Source: Neoroseomonas eburnea
GTDB lineage: Bacteria; Pseudomonadota; Alphaproteobacteria; Acetobacterales; Acetobacteraceae
Direction: 5' to 3'
NCBI RefSeq assembly: GCF_018129005.1
Contig: NZ_JAAEDL010000012.1
Location: forward strand, 97,992 to 161,991
DNA length: 64,000 bases
Numbering within the stretch: the first letter of the stretch is position 1; each line of letters opens with the position of its first letter. Below are positions 23,870-32,108 of the stretch, in pieces. Both the position numbers and the translations under genes were made by a program. A model generated the notes under the pieces. The model had not been told where the DNA came from. It did no database searches and saw only the letters and a program-made list of their open reading frames with translations.

Positions 23870-24900
23870 ATCTCCGGGACGTCGTTCGCGGCAAGGTGGT
23901 GCTCGTCACCGGGGGCACCGGCTCCTTCGGTCATGCCGTCGTGCGGCGCTTCCTGGCCGCCGGGGTCGCGGAGATCCGGATCCTCTCCCGCGACGAGAAG
24001 AAGCAGGAGGACATGCGACTGCGCTTCGCGGATGCACGGCTGAAGTTCTTCCTGGGCGATGTGCGCGAATTCGCGAGCGTGCTGGACGCGATGCATGATG
24101 TGGATCTGGTGTTCCACGCCGCGGCGCTGAAGCAGGTGCCATCCTGCGAGTTCCATCCGATGGAGGCGGTGCGCACCAACGTCCTCGGCGCCGAGAACGT
24201 CATCACCGCCGCCATCGCCTGCAAGGTCGCGCGGGTGGTGGCGCTCAGCACGGACAAGGCGGTCTACCCGATCAATGCCATGGGCCTGTCGAAGGCGCTG
24301 ATGGAGAAGATCACCGTTGCGAAGAGCCGCGCCGCCGGCGGCACCGTGCTCTGCGCCACGCGCTACGGCAACGTCATGGCGTCGCGCGGCTCCGTCATTC
24401 CGCACTTCGTGCGCCAGATCCGCGAGGGGCGGCCGATGACCGTGACCGATCCGGACATGACGCGCTTCCTGATGTCGCTCGAGGAGTCGGTGGACCTCGT
24501 GCTCCATGCCTATGCCCATGCGGAGCAGGGCGACATCTTCGTGCGCAAGGCACCCGCCTGCACCGTCGCCGACCTTGCCGAGGCGGTGCGCCGTGTCTTC
24601 GACAGCGATGCGCCGGTCGAGGTGATCGGCACGCGACATGGCGAGAAGCTGTACGAGACCCTCGTCTCGCGCGAGGAAATGGTGCGCGCCGACGACATGG
24701 GCGATTTCTACCGGATCCGCCCGGACACGCGCGATCTGAACTACGACAAGTTCTGCAGCGACGGGGAGAAGCTCATCTCCATCGCGGAGGACTACACGAG
24801 CCACAACACGCGGCGGCTCGATGCGGAGGAGGTGGCGGCGGTCCTGCGTGGTCTCGACTACATCCGCCATGCGCGTACGGGCATCCTGGAGCCGGCCTGA
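23866..24900 (+). CDS. UDP-GlcNAc 4,6-dehydratase/5-epimerase (FnlA/WbjB/CapE type)
   Basis: This 344-residue soluble SDR belongs to the short branch of the CapD/FlaA1 family. It shows VLVTGGTGSFGHAVV (NAD site), ILSRDEKKQEDMR, FHAAALKQVPSCEFHP and ALSTDKAVYPINAMGLSKALME. The last segment carries the MxxxK variant of the catalytic YxxxK that is typical of these dehydratases, where Tyr is replaced by Met. It contains no membrane helices, unlike long CapD proteins. The expected reaction is conversion of UDP-GlcNAc to a UDP-4-keto-6-deoxy-L-hexosamine. It overlaps the reductase gene by four bases and is followed 4 bases later by the 2-epimerase. Confidence 0.88.
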   Translation: MNLRDVVRGKVVLVTGGTGSFGHAVVRRFLAAGVAEIRILSRDEKKQEDMRLRFADARLKFFLGDVREFASVLDAMHDVDLVFHAAALKQVPSCEFHPMEAVRTNVLGAENVITAAIACKVARVVALSTDKAVYPINAMGLSKALMEKITVAKSRAAGGTVLCATRYGNVMASRGSVIPHFVRQIREGRPMTVTDPDMTRFLMSLEESVDLVLHAYAHAEQGDIFVRKAPACTVADLAEAVRRVFDSDAPVEVIGTRHGEKLYETLVSREEMVRADDMGDFYRIRPDTRDLNYDKFCSDGEKLISIAEDYTSHNTRRLDAEEVAAVLRGLDYIRHARTGILEPA

Positions 24901-24904
24901 GACC

Positions 24905-26029
24905 ATGCGCAAGGTGATGACGATCGTCGGGACGAGGCCCGAGCTGATCAAGATGAGCCTCGTGATCGAGCGGCTCGACCGGCTGACCCGGCATGTGCTG
25001 GTGCATACCGGGCAGAATCACGACTACACGCTCAATCGCGTCTTCTTCGATGAACTCGGGATCCGCGAGCCGGACCACTTCCTCGCGGTGGCGGGCGGCG
25101 GGCCGATGGAGGCGATCGCCCGGGTCCTGACGGCCACCGACGCGGTGCTCGAACAGGAGCGGCCGGAGGCGGTGCTCATCTACGGCGACACCAATTCCGG
25201 CCTTGCCGTCATGGCGGCGAAGCGGCGCCGGATCCCGGTGTTCCACATGGAGGCGGGCAACCGCTGCTTCGACCAGCGGGTGCCGGAGGAACTCAACCGC
25301 AAGGTCATCGACCACCTCAGCGACATCAACATGACGCTGACCGAGCACGCCCGCCGCTACCTGCTGGCGGAGGGCCTGCCGCCCGAGCGCGTCTTCAAGG
25401 TCGGCTCGCACATGGCGCAGGTGCTCGACCGCTTCCGCGACAGGATCGACGCATCCGACTGTCTCGCGCGGCTCGGACTGCAGTCCAGCCGGTACTTCGT
25501 GGTGAGCCTGCACCGGGAGGAGAATGTCGACGACCCCGATCGCCTGGCGGCGTTCCTGAGTTGCCTCGATGCCCTGGCGGAGAGCTTCGGCTGGCCGGTC
25601 ATCGTCTCGACGCATCCGCGCACGCGCAAGCGCCTGCCGGAGATCCCGCCGACGGCACGCTCCGGCCTGATCCGCTTCATGCCCCCCTTCGGTTTCCCGG
25701 ACTATGTGCACCTGCAGATGCATGCGCATTGCGTGCTGTCCGACAGCGGGACGATCACCGAGGAGGCCTCGCTGCTCGACATCCCGGCGGTGACCTTGCG
25801 GAACTCGCATGAGCGGCCGGAGGGCATGGACGCCGGGACCCTGCTGATGTCCTCCCTCGATCCGGCGCGCGTCCTGGATGCGGTGCGCTGCGCGAGGGAC
25901 GGCATCGGCGAGCGCCGCGCCGGCCGCGTTCCGGACTACGAGGCGGGCGACGTGGCGGGAAAGGTCGTCCGCATCGTCCTCTCCTACATCGACTACGTGA
26001 ACCGCGAGGTGTGGCGCAAGCATCCATAG
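24905..26029 (+). CDS. UDP-GlcNAc 2-epimerase family protein (FnlC/WbjD/WbvD type)
   Basis: This 374-residue GT-B-fold enzyme begins TIVGTRPELIKMSL and contains VLVHTGQNHDYTLNRVFF, LIYGDTNSGLAVMAAKR and FHMEAGNRCFDQRVPEELNR. The form EAGNRCFDQRVPEE distinguishes the FnlC-type C2-epimerases from WecB. C-terminal DSGTITEEASLLDIP is the UDP-binding stretch. In the known pathway this enzyme epimerises C2 of the reduced L-sugar, giving UDP-L-FucNAc or UDP-L-QuiNAc. It is the last of eight rightward genes with overlaps or very short gaps and converges on the mrp operon, 51 bases before the mrpG stop. No terminator is obvious between them. Confidence 0.88.
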   Translation: MRKVMTIVGTRPELIKMSLVIERLDRLTRHVLVHTGQNHDYTLNRVFFDELGIREPDHFLAVAGGGPMEAIARVLTATDAVLEQERPEAVLIYGDTNSGLAVMAAKRRRIPVFHMEAGNRCFDQRVPEELNRKVIDHLSDINMTLTEHARRYLLAEGLPPERVFKVGSHMAQVLDRFRDRIDASDCLARLGLQSSRYFVVSLHREENVDDPDRLAAFLSCLDALAESFGWPVIVSTHPRTRKRLPEIPPTARSGLIRFMPPFGFPDYVHLQMHAHCVLSDSGTITEEASLLDIPAVTLRNSHERPEGMDAGTLLMSSLDPARVLDAVRCARDGIGERRAGRVPDYEAGDVAGKVVRIVLSYIDYVNREVWRKHP

Positions 26030-26080
26030 CAGCGGCAGGATCGGTCCCGCGCATGTGGAAGCGGCTGCGGATGGCGAATG

Positions 26081-26458
26081 CTATCCCTCCGTTCGCTCGG
26101 CGCGTGGCGCAGCCGGCGGCAGGGGCGGCACTTCCCGGCTGCCTTCCTGCCGGTCCCGGTAGACCGCTGCGCGCGCAAGCAGCATCAGCGTCACGGGCGT
26201 GGTGATGACCATGAAGGCCGCGATCAGGATCTCGTGCAGCACGAGGCGGCTCTGCAGGATGGAAAAGCACAGCATCGATGCCAGCAGCACGCAGCCGATG
26301 CCGAGCGTCGTGCCGAGGGTCGGGGCGTGCATGCGGTCGTAGAAGCTGCGCAGCCTCACCAGCCCGATCGAGCCGGCGAGCGCCAGCCCGGCGCCCAGCA
26401 GCAGCAGCGCCGCGACGGGCAGTGCCGCCCAGAGCGGCAGGTCTGCCGCATGGGTCAC
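26081..26458 (-). CDS. mrpG: Na+/H+ antiporter subunit MrpG
   Basis: This 125-residue membrane protein is the MnhG/MrpG subunit. It has three hydrophobic helices and the family pattern LVRLRSFYDRMHAPTLGTTLG, which contains the conserved DRxHAPT. The subunit is part of the Mrp complex in the cytoplasmic membrane, which exchanges Na+ (or K+, Li+) for protons. The start is GTG, overlapping the mrpF stop by four bases (GTGA). It is the last gene of the leftward operon. Length and position are as expected for alphaproteobacterial mrp operons. Confidence 0.93.
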   Translation of the reverse strand: MTHAADLPLWAALPVAALLLLGAGLALAGSIGLVRLRSFYDRMHAPTLGTTLGIGCVLLASMLCFSILQSRLVLHEILIAAFMVITTPVTLMLLARAAVYRDRQEGSREVPPLPPAAPRAERTEG

Positions 26459-26736
26459 TCGATCACCTCGCCGCGCATGAGGAACTTGGACAGCGCCGCG
26501 GTGGCGACGAAGCCCAGAAGCGTGATGAGCAGCGCCGCGTGGAAGTAGTGGGTGCTGCCGGTGCGGATACCGAATACCAGCATCAGGATAGCGGCGTTGA
26601 CATACATGGTGTCGAGCGCGAGGACCCTGTCCTGTGCCCGCGGCCCGCGCAGGATGCGCATGACGGAGCAGCCCATCGCGACGGCGAGCATGATCTGCGC
26701 CGCCAGCACCGCGGCCGCCAGGACCGTCGCACTCAT
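26455..26736 (-). CDS. mrpF: Na+/H+ antiporter subunit MrpF
   Basis: This 93-residue protein has three predicted membrane helices and matches MnhF/MrpF: ILRGPRAQDRVLALDTMYVN is the conserved loop with the functionally important Asp. It is a small core subunit of the Mrp antiporter. The ATG overlaps the mrpE stop (ATGA), and its stop overlaps mrpG. The tight overlaps mean that mrpE, mrpF and mrpG are translationally coupled, fitting subunits needed in equal amounts. Confidence 0.93.
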   Translation of the reverse strand: MSATVLAAAVLAAQIMLAVAMGCSVMRILRGPRAQDRVLALDTMYVNAAILMLVFGIRTGSTHYFHAALLITLLGFVATAALSKFLMRGEVIE

Positions 26737-27224
26737 TCGAAGATCTCCATCAGCCGCCGCTCCCAGCGATCCTTGACGATACGGACCCAGGCCTCCTCGT
26801 CGATCAGGTCAAGCACATGCAGCAGCATGGTGCCGTCCGAGGAATCGTATTCCACCCAGACCGTGCCCGGCGTGGCTGTGAGGATGCAGGCGAGTGCGGC
26901 CAGGCCGTAGGGGCTTCGCATGTCGAGCGGCACGCGGACGAAGCCCGAGCGGCGCGTCTTCGCACCCCCCGGCCGCAGGATGATCCGGGCGACCGCGTTG
27001 TTCGATCGGACGATCTCCACGAGGATGTCGCGCAGCAGCCCGGGCACGGAGGAGAGGCGCCTCAGGCTCAGCTTCGGCGGCGCCAGCGCCGCGAGCGCGG
27101 CCGAGCCGGCGATTGCAAGGACCGCGCCGAGCAGGAGGCTGCCGGGAGAGACGTTCCCGGTCAGCAGCAGCCACATGGCGAACAGCCCGAGCGTCGCGAC
27201 GCAAGTGGGCAGCCGACGCCTCAC
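26733..27224 (-). CDS. mrpE: Na+/H+ antiporter subunit MrpE
   Basis: This 163-residue subunit has an N-terminal pair of hydrophobic helices (around ATLGLFAMWLLLTGNV) followed by LLRDILVEIVRSNNAVARII and TATPGTVWVEYDSSDG, which are MnhE/MrpE hallmarks. The cytosolic C-terminal part contains EEAWVRIVKDRWERRL. I chose a GTG start at 27224, whose bases overlap the mrpD stop as GTGA. This matches the four-base overlaps at the other junctions and gives the usual MrpE length; an internal ATG would cut off the first helix. Confidence 0.9.
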   Translation of the reverse strand: MRRRLPTCVATLGLFAMWLLLTGNVSPGSLLLGAVLAIAGSAALAALAPPKLSLRRLSSVPGLLRDILVEIVRSNNAVARIILRPGGAKTRRSGFVRVPLDMRSPYGLAALACILTATPGTVWVEYDSSDGTMLLHVLDLIDEEAWVRIVKDRWERRLMEIFE

Positions 27225-28831
27225 CCGCCGCCCCCCCGCGCCGCGACGGGCGCCGTCAGCACGCCATGCAGGTAGTCCGTCGGCGCATGCAGCGCGCGCG
27301 CCGCGGCCTGCATGTAGTCCATGGCCGGCCCCGCCCCCAGCGTGAGCGCGCCGCACAGCATCAGCAGCAGCGCCACGGGCGCGATCTCGACAAGGCCGAT
27401 GCGCGGCACCCGTCCGGCAGGCGAGGCCCAGAAGACGTCGATGCCCACGCGCAGCATCGCCACGACGGTCGCGAGGCCGGACAGGATCAGCGCGGCCATC
27501 AGCGCCCAGGTCGCGGCAGGTACGGCGGGCTCTCCGGACCCGAGCAGAGGCGCCAGGATGGCAAACTTCGCGAGGAAGCCGGACAGCGGCGGCAGGCCCG
27601 CCAGCAGCAGCGCGCAGGTCATGAAGCTCATGCCGAGCAGCGCCACCGTCCCGGGGATCGCCACCCCGACCTCGTCGTGCTCCTGCAACTCGTCCTCCTC
27701 CTCGCCGGAGCCGAAGGCCTCGCGGGTCACGGCGAGCACGTCGGCGCCCACCTCGCGCCCGCGCTCGACCAGTTCGATGAGCAGGAAGAAGGCGCCGATG
27801 GCGAGCACCGAGCTGGCCAGGTAGAACAGCGCCCCGCCGGTCACCGCCACCTGGCCCGCGCCGATCGCGGCGAGCAGCGTGCCGGAGGAGACCAGCACGC
27901 TCGCCCCCGCGAGGCGCGGCAGGTTCTGCGTGGCCAGCACCGCGATCGAGCCGAAGGCGATGGTGAACAGGCCGCCCGCCAGCAGCCAGGCGCCGCCGAA
28001 CCCGGCGGAGGCGCCGGCCTCGCCGCCGAACAGCAGCAGCCAGACGCGCAGCACCGCGTAGATCCCCACCTTGCTGAGGATGGAGAGGATCGCGGCCGCC
28101 GGTGTGCTCGCCGCGGCGTAGGTGGCCGGCAGCCAAAAGCCGAGCGGCCACATCGCCGCCTTGACCAGAAAGGCGATGCCGAGGACGGCAAGGCCGGTTT
28201 CGAGCAGCGCCCGGTCCTCGACGGCCACGTCGCGCATCCGTGCCGCGAGGTCCGCCATGTTGAGCGTGCCGGCGATGCCGTAGACCGCGCTGACGCCGAC
28301 CAGGAACAGCAGCGAGGCGACCAGGTTGATGACGATGTAGTGCAGCCCCGCCCGCACGCGCGCAACGCCCGAGCCATGCAGGGCCATGCCGTAGGAGGCG
28401 GCGAGCATCACCTCGAAGAAGACGAACAGGTTGAACAGGTCGCCGGTCAGGAAGGCGCCGTTCAGACCCATGAGCTGGAACTGGAACAGCGGATGGAAAT
28501 GCGTCCCCGCGCGATGCCATCGCGCGAGCGAGAAGACGAAGGCCGAGAAGCCCAGCACCGCCGCCAGCGCGAGCATCAGCGCCGAGAGCCGGTCGAGCAC
28601 CAGCACGATGCCGAACAGGGAGGGCCAGTCGCCCAGCCGGTAGACGCCCACCACCGGCGCATCGGCGAGTCGCAGCAGCACGACGGACAGCACGACCAGC
28701 GTGACGGTCGAGCACAGGCCGAGCAGCACCGTCAGGCGTCGCCCGCGGTCGCCGGCGAGGACCATGGCGGCGCCGGCCAGCATCGGCACGACGATCGGCG
28801 CGATCAGCAGGTGGCCCATCCAGCCGCTCAC
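27221..28831 (-). CDS. mrpD: Na+/H+ antiporter subunit MrpD
   Basis: This 536-residue polytopic membrane protein is homologous to the proton-pumping NuoL/M/N subunits of complex I. It shows FQLMGLNGAFLTGDLFNLFVFFEVML, VKAAMWPLGFWLPATYAAA (the conserved Lys in a broken helix) and ILSILSKVGIYAVLR. It should form one of the two proton-translocating modules of the Mrp complex. It starts at GTG overlapping the mrpC stop. A hydrophilic insert rich in Glu (GSGEEEDELQEHDEVGV) near residue 370 is a local peculiarity. Confidence 0.94.
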   Translation of the reverse strand: MSGWMGHLLIAPIVVPMLAGAAMVLAGDRGRRLTVLLGLCSTVTLVVLSVVLLRLADAPVVGVYRLGDWPSLFGIVLVLDRLSALMLALAAVLGFSAFVFSLARWHRAGTHFHPLFQFQLMGLNGAFLTGDLFNLFVFFEVMLAASYGMALHGSGVARVRAGLHYIVINLVASLLFLVGVSAVYGIAGTLNMADLAARMRDVAVEDRALLETGLAVLGIAFLVKAAMWPLGFWLPATYAAASTPAAAILSILSKVGIYAVLRVWLLLFGGEAGASAGFGGAWLLAGGLFTIAFGSIAVLATQNLPRLAGASVLVSSGTLLAAIGAGQVAVTGGALFYLASSVLAIGAFFLLIELVERGREVGADVLAVTREAFGSGEEEDELQEHDEVGVAIPGTVALLGMSFMTCALLLAGLPPLSGFLAKFAILAPLLGSGEPAVPAATWALMAALILSGLATVVAMLRVGIDVFWASPAGRVPRIGLVEIAPVALLLMLCGALTLGAGPAMDYMQAAARALHAPTDYLHGVLTAPVAARGGGG

Positions 28832-29172
28832 CGCTCACGCTCCCGGCCGTCCACATGGTCGGTGCCGGTCAGGCCGCGGGCGGCCAGCAGGACCACCAGC
28901 AGCAGTGCGGTGGTCGCGAAGCCGATGACGATCGCCGTCAGCACCAGCGCTTGGGGCAGCGGGTCGGTGTAGCGCGCCAGGGTCCCGGCCTCGCCGGGTT
29001 CGAGGATGGCGGCCGCGCCGCTGCGCAGCCCGCCGGTCGAGAAGATGAAGAGGTTCGCAGCGTAGGACAGCAGCGCGAGCCCGATGATGACCTGGAAGGT
29101 GCGCGGCCGCAGCAACAGCCACACGCCCGAGCCGGTGAGCACGCCGATGCCGATGGCGACGACGAGTTCCAT
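28828..29172 (-). CDS. mrpC: Na+/H+ antiporter subunit MrpC
   Basis: This 114-residue subunit is a NuoK homolog with three membrane helices. Diagnostic segments are GSGVWLLLRPRTFQVIIGLALLS, ANLFIFSTGG and DPLPQALVLTAIVIGFATTA. The ATG shares its A with the mrpA stop (TGATG), so ribosomes finishing mrpA can restart here. It is required for assembly of the MrpA-D core in known systems. Confidence 0.94.
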   Translation of the reverse strand: MELVVAIGIGVLTGSGVWLLLRPRTFQVIIGLALLSYAANLFIFSTGGLRSGAAAILEPGEAGTLARYTDPLPQALVLTAIVIGFATTALLLVVLLAARGLTGTDHVDGRERER

Positions 29173-32087
29173 CAATCGTCCCCCGCCGATGCGGCCGCCC
29201 TGCGCGGGGAGGCACGGTGGCCACGGACGGATTGATGCGCCAGCGCGATGAGCATGAGCAGCGTGGCGCCGACGACCAGCGCGAAGACCCCGATGTCGAA
29301 GATCAGCGCGCTGGCGGTCGGCACCTTGCCGATGACGGGCAGCTCCGCATAGGCGAAGTAGGAGGTCATGAAGGGGCGGCCGAACAGCCAGGCGGCCAGC
29401 CCGGTGCCGCTCGCGACCAGCAGCCCGGTGCCGACCCAGAGCTGCGGCCTCAGGCGCAGCCTGTCCTCGGTCCAGTCCGTGCCACCGATCATGTACTGCA
29501 GGATGATCGCGATCGCCACGACCATGCCGGCCGAGAAGCCGCCGCCCGGCAGGTCGTGGCCGCGCAGCAGCAGGAACACCGCGACGATCAGCATGACGGG
29601 GAAGAGCAGCCGCGTCAGGGTGAAGGGCACCAGCAGCCAGTCGGCGACGCGGCCCGCCTCGCCGTGCCCCGCGGCGGCGGCCTCCGCCGCCTGGTCGCGC
29701 TGCTGCTCGGGCAGCTCGACGCTGTCGGGCGCGGGGCGGAAGCGGCGCAGCAGCGCGTAGGTGGTCAGTGCCACGGCGGCGACGACGAAGATCTCGCCCA
29801 GCGTGTCGAAGCCGCGGAAGTCGACGAGGATGACGTTGACCGCATTGGTGCCGCCGCCCTCCGTATAGGCACGCTCGAGGAAATGCTGTGCGAGCAGCTC
29901 GGGCGGCGTGCGCGTCATCACCGCGAAGGACAGGGCCGCGAGGCCCGCGCCGGAGCCGATCGCGAGGGCGAGGTCGCGCAGCCGCCGCGTGCGCGTCAGC
30001 ACCTCCGGACCGCGCTCCCCGGGGATCTGCACGCGCTTCGGCAGCCAGCGCAGGCCGAGCAGCAGCAGCACGGTGGTCACCACCTCGACGGTGAGCTGCG
30101 TCAGCGCCAGGTCGGGGGCGGAGAACCAGACGAAGGTCACGCAGACCACCAGCCCCACGCCGCCGACCAGGATCAGCGCGGCCAGCCGATGGAACTTGGC
30201 CAGCCATGCGGCGCCGAGGGCGCAGGCCGCGCCGACCGTCCAGACCAGTGCGAGCACCGGGTCGACCGGTGACGGCAGGAGGTTCCCGGGCCCGAAGCCG
30301 CGCAACCAGGCAGTGGCAGCCCCGGCGAGGATCGCGATGCCGACGATCAGGCGGAGCTGCGGCTGCAGGCGGCGCGTGCCGATGACCCCTTCCAGCCGCC
30401 GTGCCAGCCGCCAGGACAGGAAGACCATCACGCGCTCGAAGATGCGCTGGCCCTCGAGCCGCCGGAGCAGCGGCGGGCCCTCCATCCCGCTCAGCCGGCG
30501 CTGCAGCAGCAGGTAGATCGCCACCCCGCCCGCCAGGGCGATCAGGCTCATCAGCAGCGGCAGGTTGAAGCCGTGCCAGACCGCCAGGCTGTAGTAGGGC
30601 ACGTCGTCGCCCAGCACGGAGCGCACGGCGACGGCGAGATAGGGGCCCACCGTGGCCGCCGGCAGCAGCCCGACCATGATGCAGGTCAGCACCAGGATCT
30701 CGACCGGGAAGCGCATCCAGCTCGCCGGTTCATGGGGTGTCCGCGGCAGGTCCTTCGGCACCGGCCCGAAGAAGGCTCCATGGATGAAGCGCAGCGAGTA
30801 GACGACGCTGAAGGCGCTCGCCAGCATCGCCGCGAGCGGCAGGATGTTGAGCAGGGGTGAGACCGGCACCGTGGCGGACAGCGCCTCGGCGAAGAACATC
30901 TCCTTGGAGATGAAGCCGTTCAGCAGCGGCACGCCGGCCATGGCCGCCGCGGCCACCATCGCGAGCCGCGCCGTGAAGGGCATGGTCTGGTTCAGGCCGG
31001 AGAGGCGCCTGATGTCGCGCGTGCCGGTCTCGTGGTCGATGATGCCCGCGGCCATGAACAGCGAGCACTTGAAGGCGGCGTGGTTGATGATGTGGAACAC
31101 GGCGGCGACCAGCGCGAGCTCGCTCTTGAGCCCGAGCAGCAGCGTGATCAGCCCGAGATGGCTGATCGTGGAATAGGCGAGAAGCCCCTTCAGGTCGTTC
31201 TGGAAGATCGCGATGTAGGCGCCGATCAGCAGGGTGATCAGCCCCGCGAGGCCCACCGTCCAGGTCCAGGCGTCGGTGCCGGCCATCACCGGCCACAGCC
31301 GCGCCAGCAGGAAGACACCGGCCTTCACCAGTGTCGCCGAATGCAGATAGGCCGAGACAGGCGTCGGCGCCGCCATCGCGTGGGGCAGCCAGAAATGGAA
31401 GGGGAACTGCGCGCTCTTCGTGAGCGCGCCGAGCACCACCAGCAGCAGCGCCGGCAGGTAGAGCGGATGCTCCCGGATGCGATCGCCGGCGGCCAGCACG
31501 ATGTCGAGGTCGTAGCTGCCGACGATGTGGCCCAGCACCAGGATGCCCCCGAACAGCGCCAGCCCGCCCGCGGCCGTGACGGTCAGCGCCATGCGCGCCC
31601 CGTCGCGCGCGGCCGCCGTGTGGTGCCAGTAGCCGATCAGCAGGAAGGAGAAGAGGCTCGTCAGCTCCCAGAAGAAGGCAAGCTGGATCAGGTTGCCGGA
31701 AATCACCACGCCGGTCATCGAACCCATGAAGGCCAGCAGGAAGGCGAAGAACCGCGGCACCGGATCGTCGGCCGACATGTAGTAGCGCGCGTAGAGCACC
31801 ACGAGTGCGCCGATGCCGCTGACCATGCCGGCAAAGAGCCAGGCGAAGCCGTCCATGCGCAGCACGAGGTTCAGCCCGAGCCCCGGCATCCAGGCCAATT
31901 CGGCGCGCAGCACGCCGCCCTCCGAGACCGTCGGATAGGCCGTCCAGACGAGGGCGAGGCCGATGAGCGCGACCGCGCCCGCAAGTCCCGAGGCGAGGTC
32001 GCGCGCGCCGATCGGCAGAAGACCGGCCGTGATCGCGGCGGCGAAGGGCAGCCCGACCAGGGCGAGGAGGAGAACGGCGTCAGGCAT
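29172..32087 (-). CDS. mrpA: Na+/H+ antiporter subunit MrpA fused to MrpB
   Basis: This 971-residue protein is a MrpA-MrpB fusion. The N-terminal two thirds hold the NuoL-like proton channel (FAGMVSGIGALVVLYARYYM, FWELTSLFSFLLIGYWH, KSAQFPFHFWLPHAMAAPTPVSAYLHSATLVKAG in two parts) and the MrpA-specific C-terminal helices with FVWFSAPDLALTQLTVEVV. From about residue 810 the MnhB domain follows: RLLFPVMLIVAVFLLLRGHD, then LPGGGFSAGMVVA and the final helices. The fused arrangement A'CDEFG is the 'group 2' form known in proteobacteria. The gene starts 21 bases after the ptsN-like gene, so that regulator gene heads the operon. It acts in sodium/pH homeostasis at the cytoplasmic membrane. Confidence 0.95.
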   Translation of the reverse strand: MPDAVLLLALVGLPFAAAITAGLLPIGARDLASGLAGAVALIGLALVWTAYPTVSEGGVLRAELAWMPGLGLNLVLRMDGFAWLFAGMVSGIGALVVLYARYYMSADDPVPRFFAFLLAFMGSMTGVVISGNLIQLAFFWELTSLFSFLLIGYWHHTAAARDGARMALTVTAAGGLALFGGILVLGHIVGSYDLDIVLAAGDRIREHPLYLPALLLVVLGALTKSAQFPFHFWLPHAMAAPTPVSAYLHSATLVKAGVFLLARLWPVMAGTDAWTWTVGLAGLITLLIGAYIAIFQNDLKGLLAYSTISHLGLITLLLGLKSELALVAAVFHIINHAAFKCSLFMAAGIIDHETGTRDIRRLSGLNQTMPFTARLAMVAAAAMAGVPLLNGFISKEMFFAEALSATVPVSPLLNILPLAAMLASAFSVVYSLRFIHGAFFGPVPKDLPRTPHEPASWMRFPVEILVLTCIMVGLLPAATVGPYLAVAVRSVLGDDVPYYSLAVWHGFNLPLLMSLIALAGGVAIYLLLQRRLSGMEGPPLLRRLEGQRIFERVMVFLSWRLARRLEGVIGTRRLQPQLRLIVGIAILAGAATAWLRGFGPGNLLPSPVDPVLALVWTVGAACALGAAWLAKFHRLAALILVGGVGLVVCVTFVWFSAPDLALTQLTVEVVTTVLLLLGLRWLPKRVQIPGERGPEVLTRTRRLRDLALAIGSGAGLAALSFAVMTRTPPELLAQHFLERAYTEGGGTNAVNVILVDFRGFDTLGEIFVVAAVALTTYALLRRFRPAPDSVELPEQQRDQAAEAAAAGHGEAGRVADWLLVPFTLTRLLFPVMLIVAVFLLLRGHDLPGGGFSAGMVVAIAIILQYMIGGTDWTEDRLRLRPQLWVGTGLLVASGTGLAAWLFGRPFMTSYFAYAELPVIGKVPTASALIFDIGVFALVVGATLLMLIALAHQSVRGHRASPRRAAASAGDD

Positions 32088-32108
32088 CGCCCGTCTCGCG
32101 ATGCCGGG

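Noticed and set aside
28828..30207. Long minus-strand frame extending mrpC upstream
   Set aside because: The upstream part is a shadow of mrpA in another frame with Arg-rich translation; true MrpC starts at the ATG at 29172.
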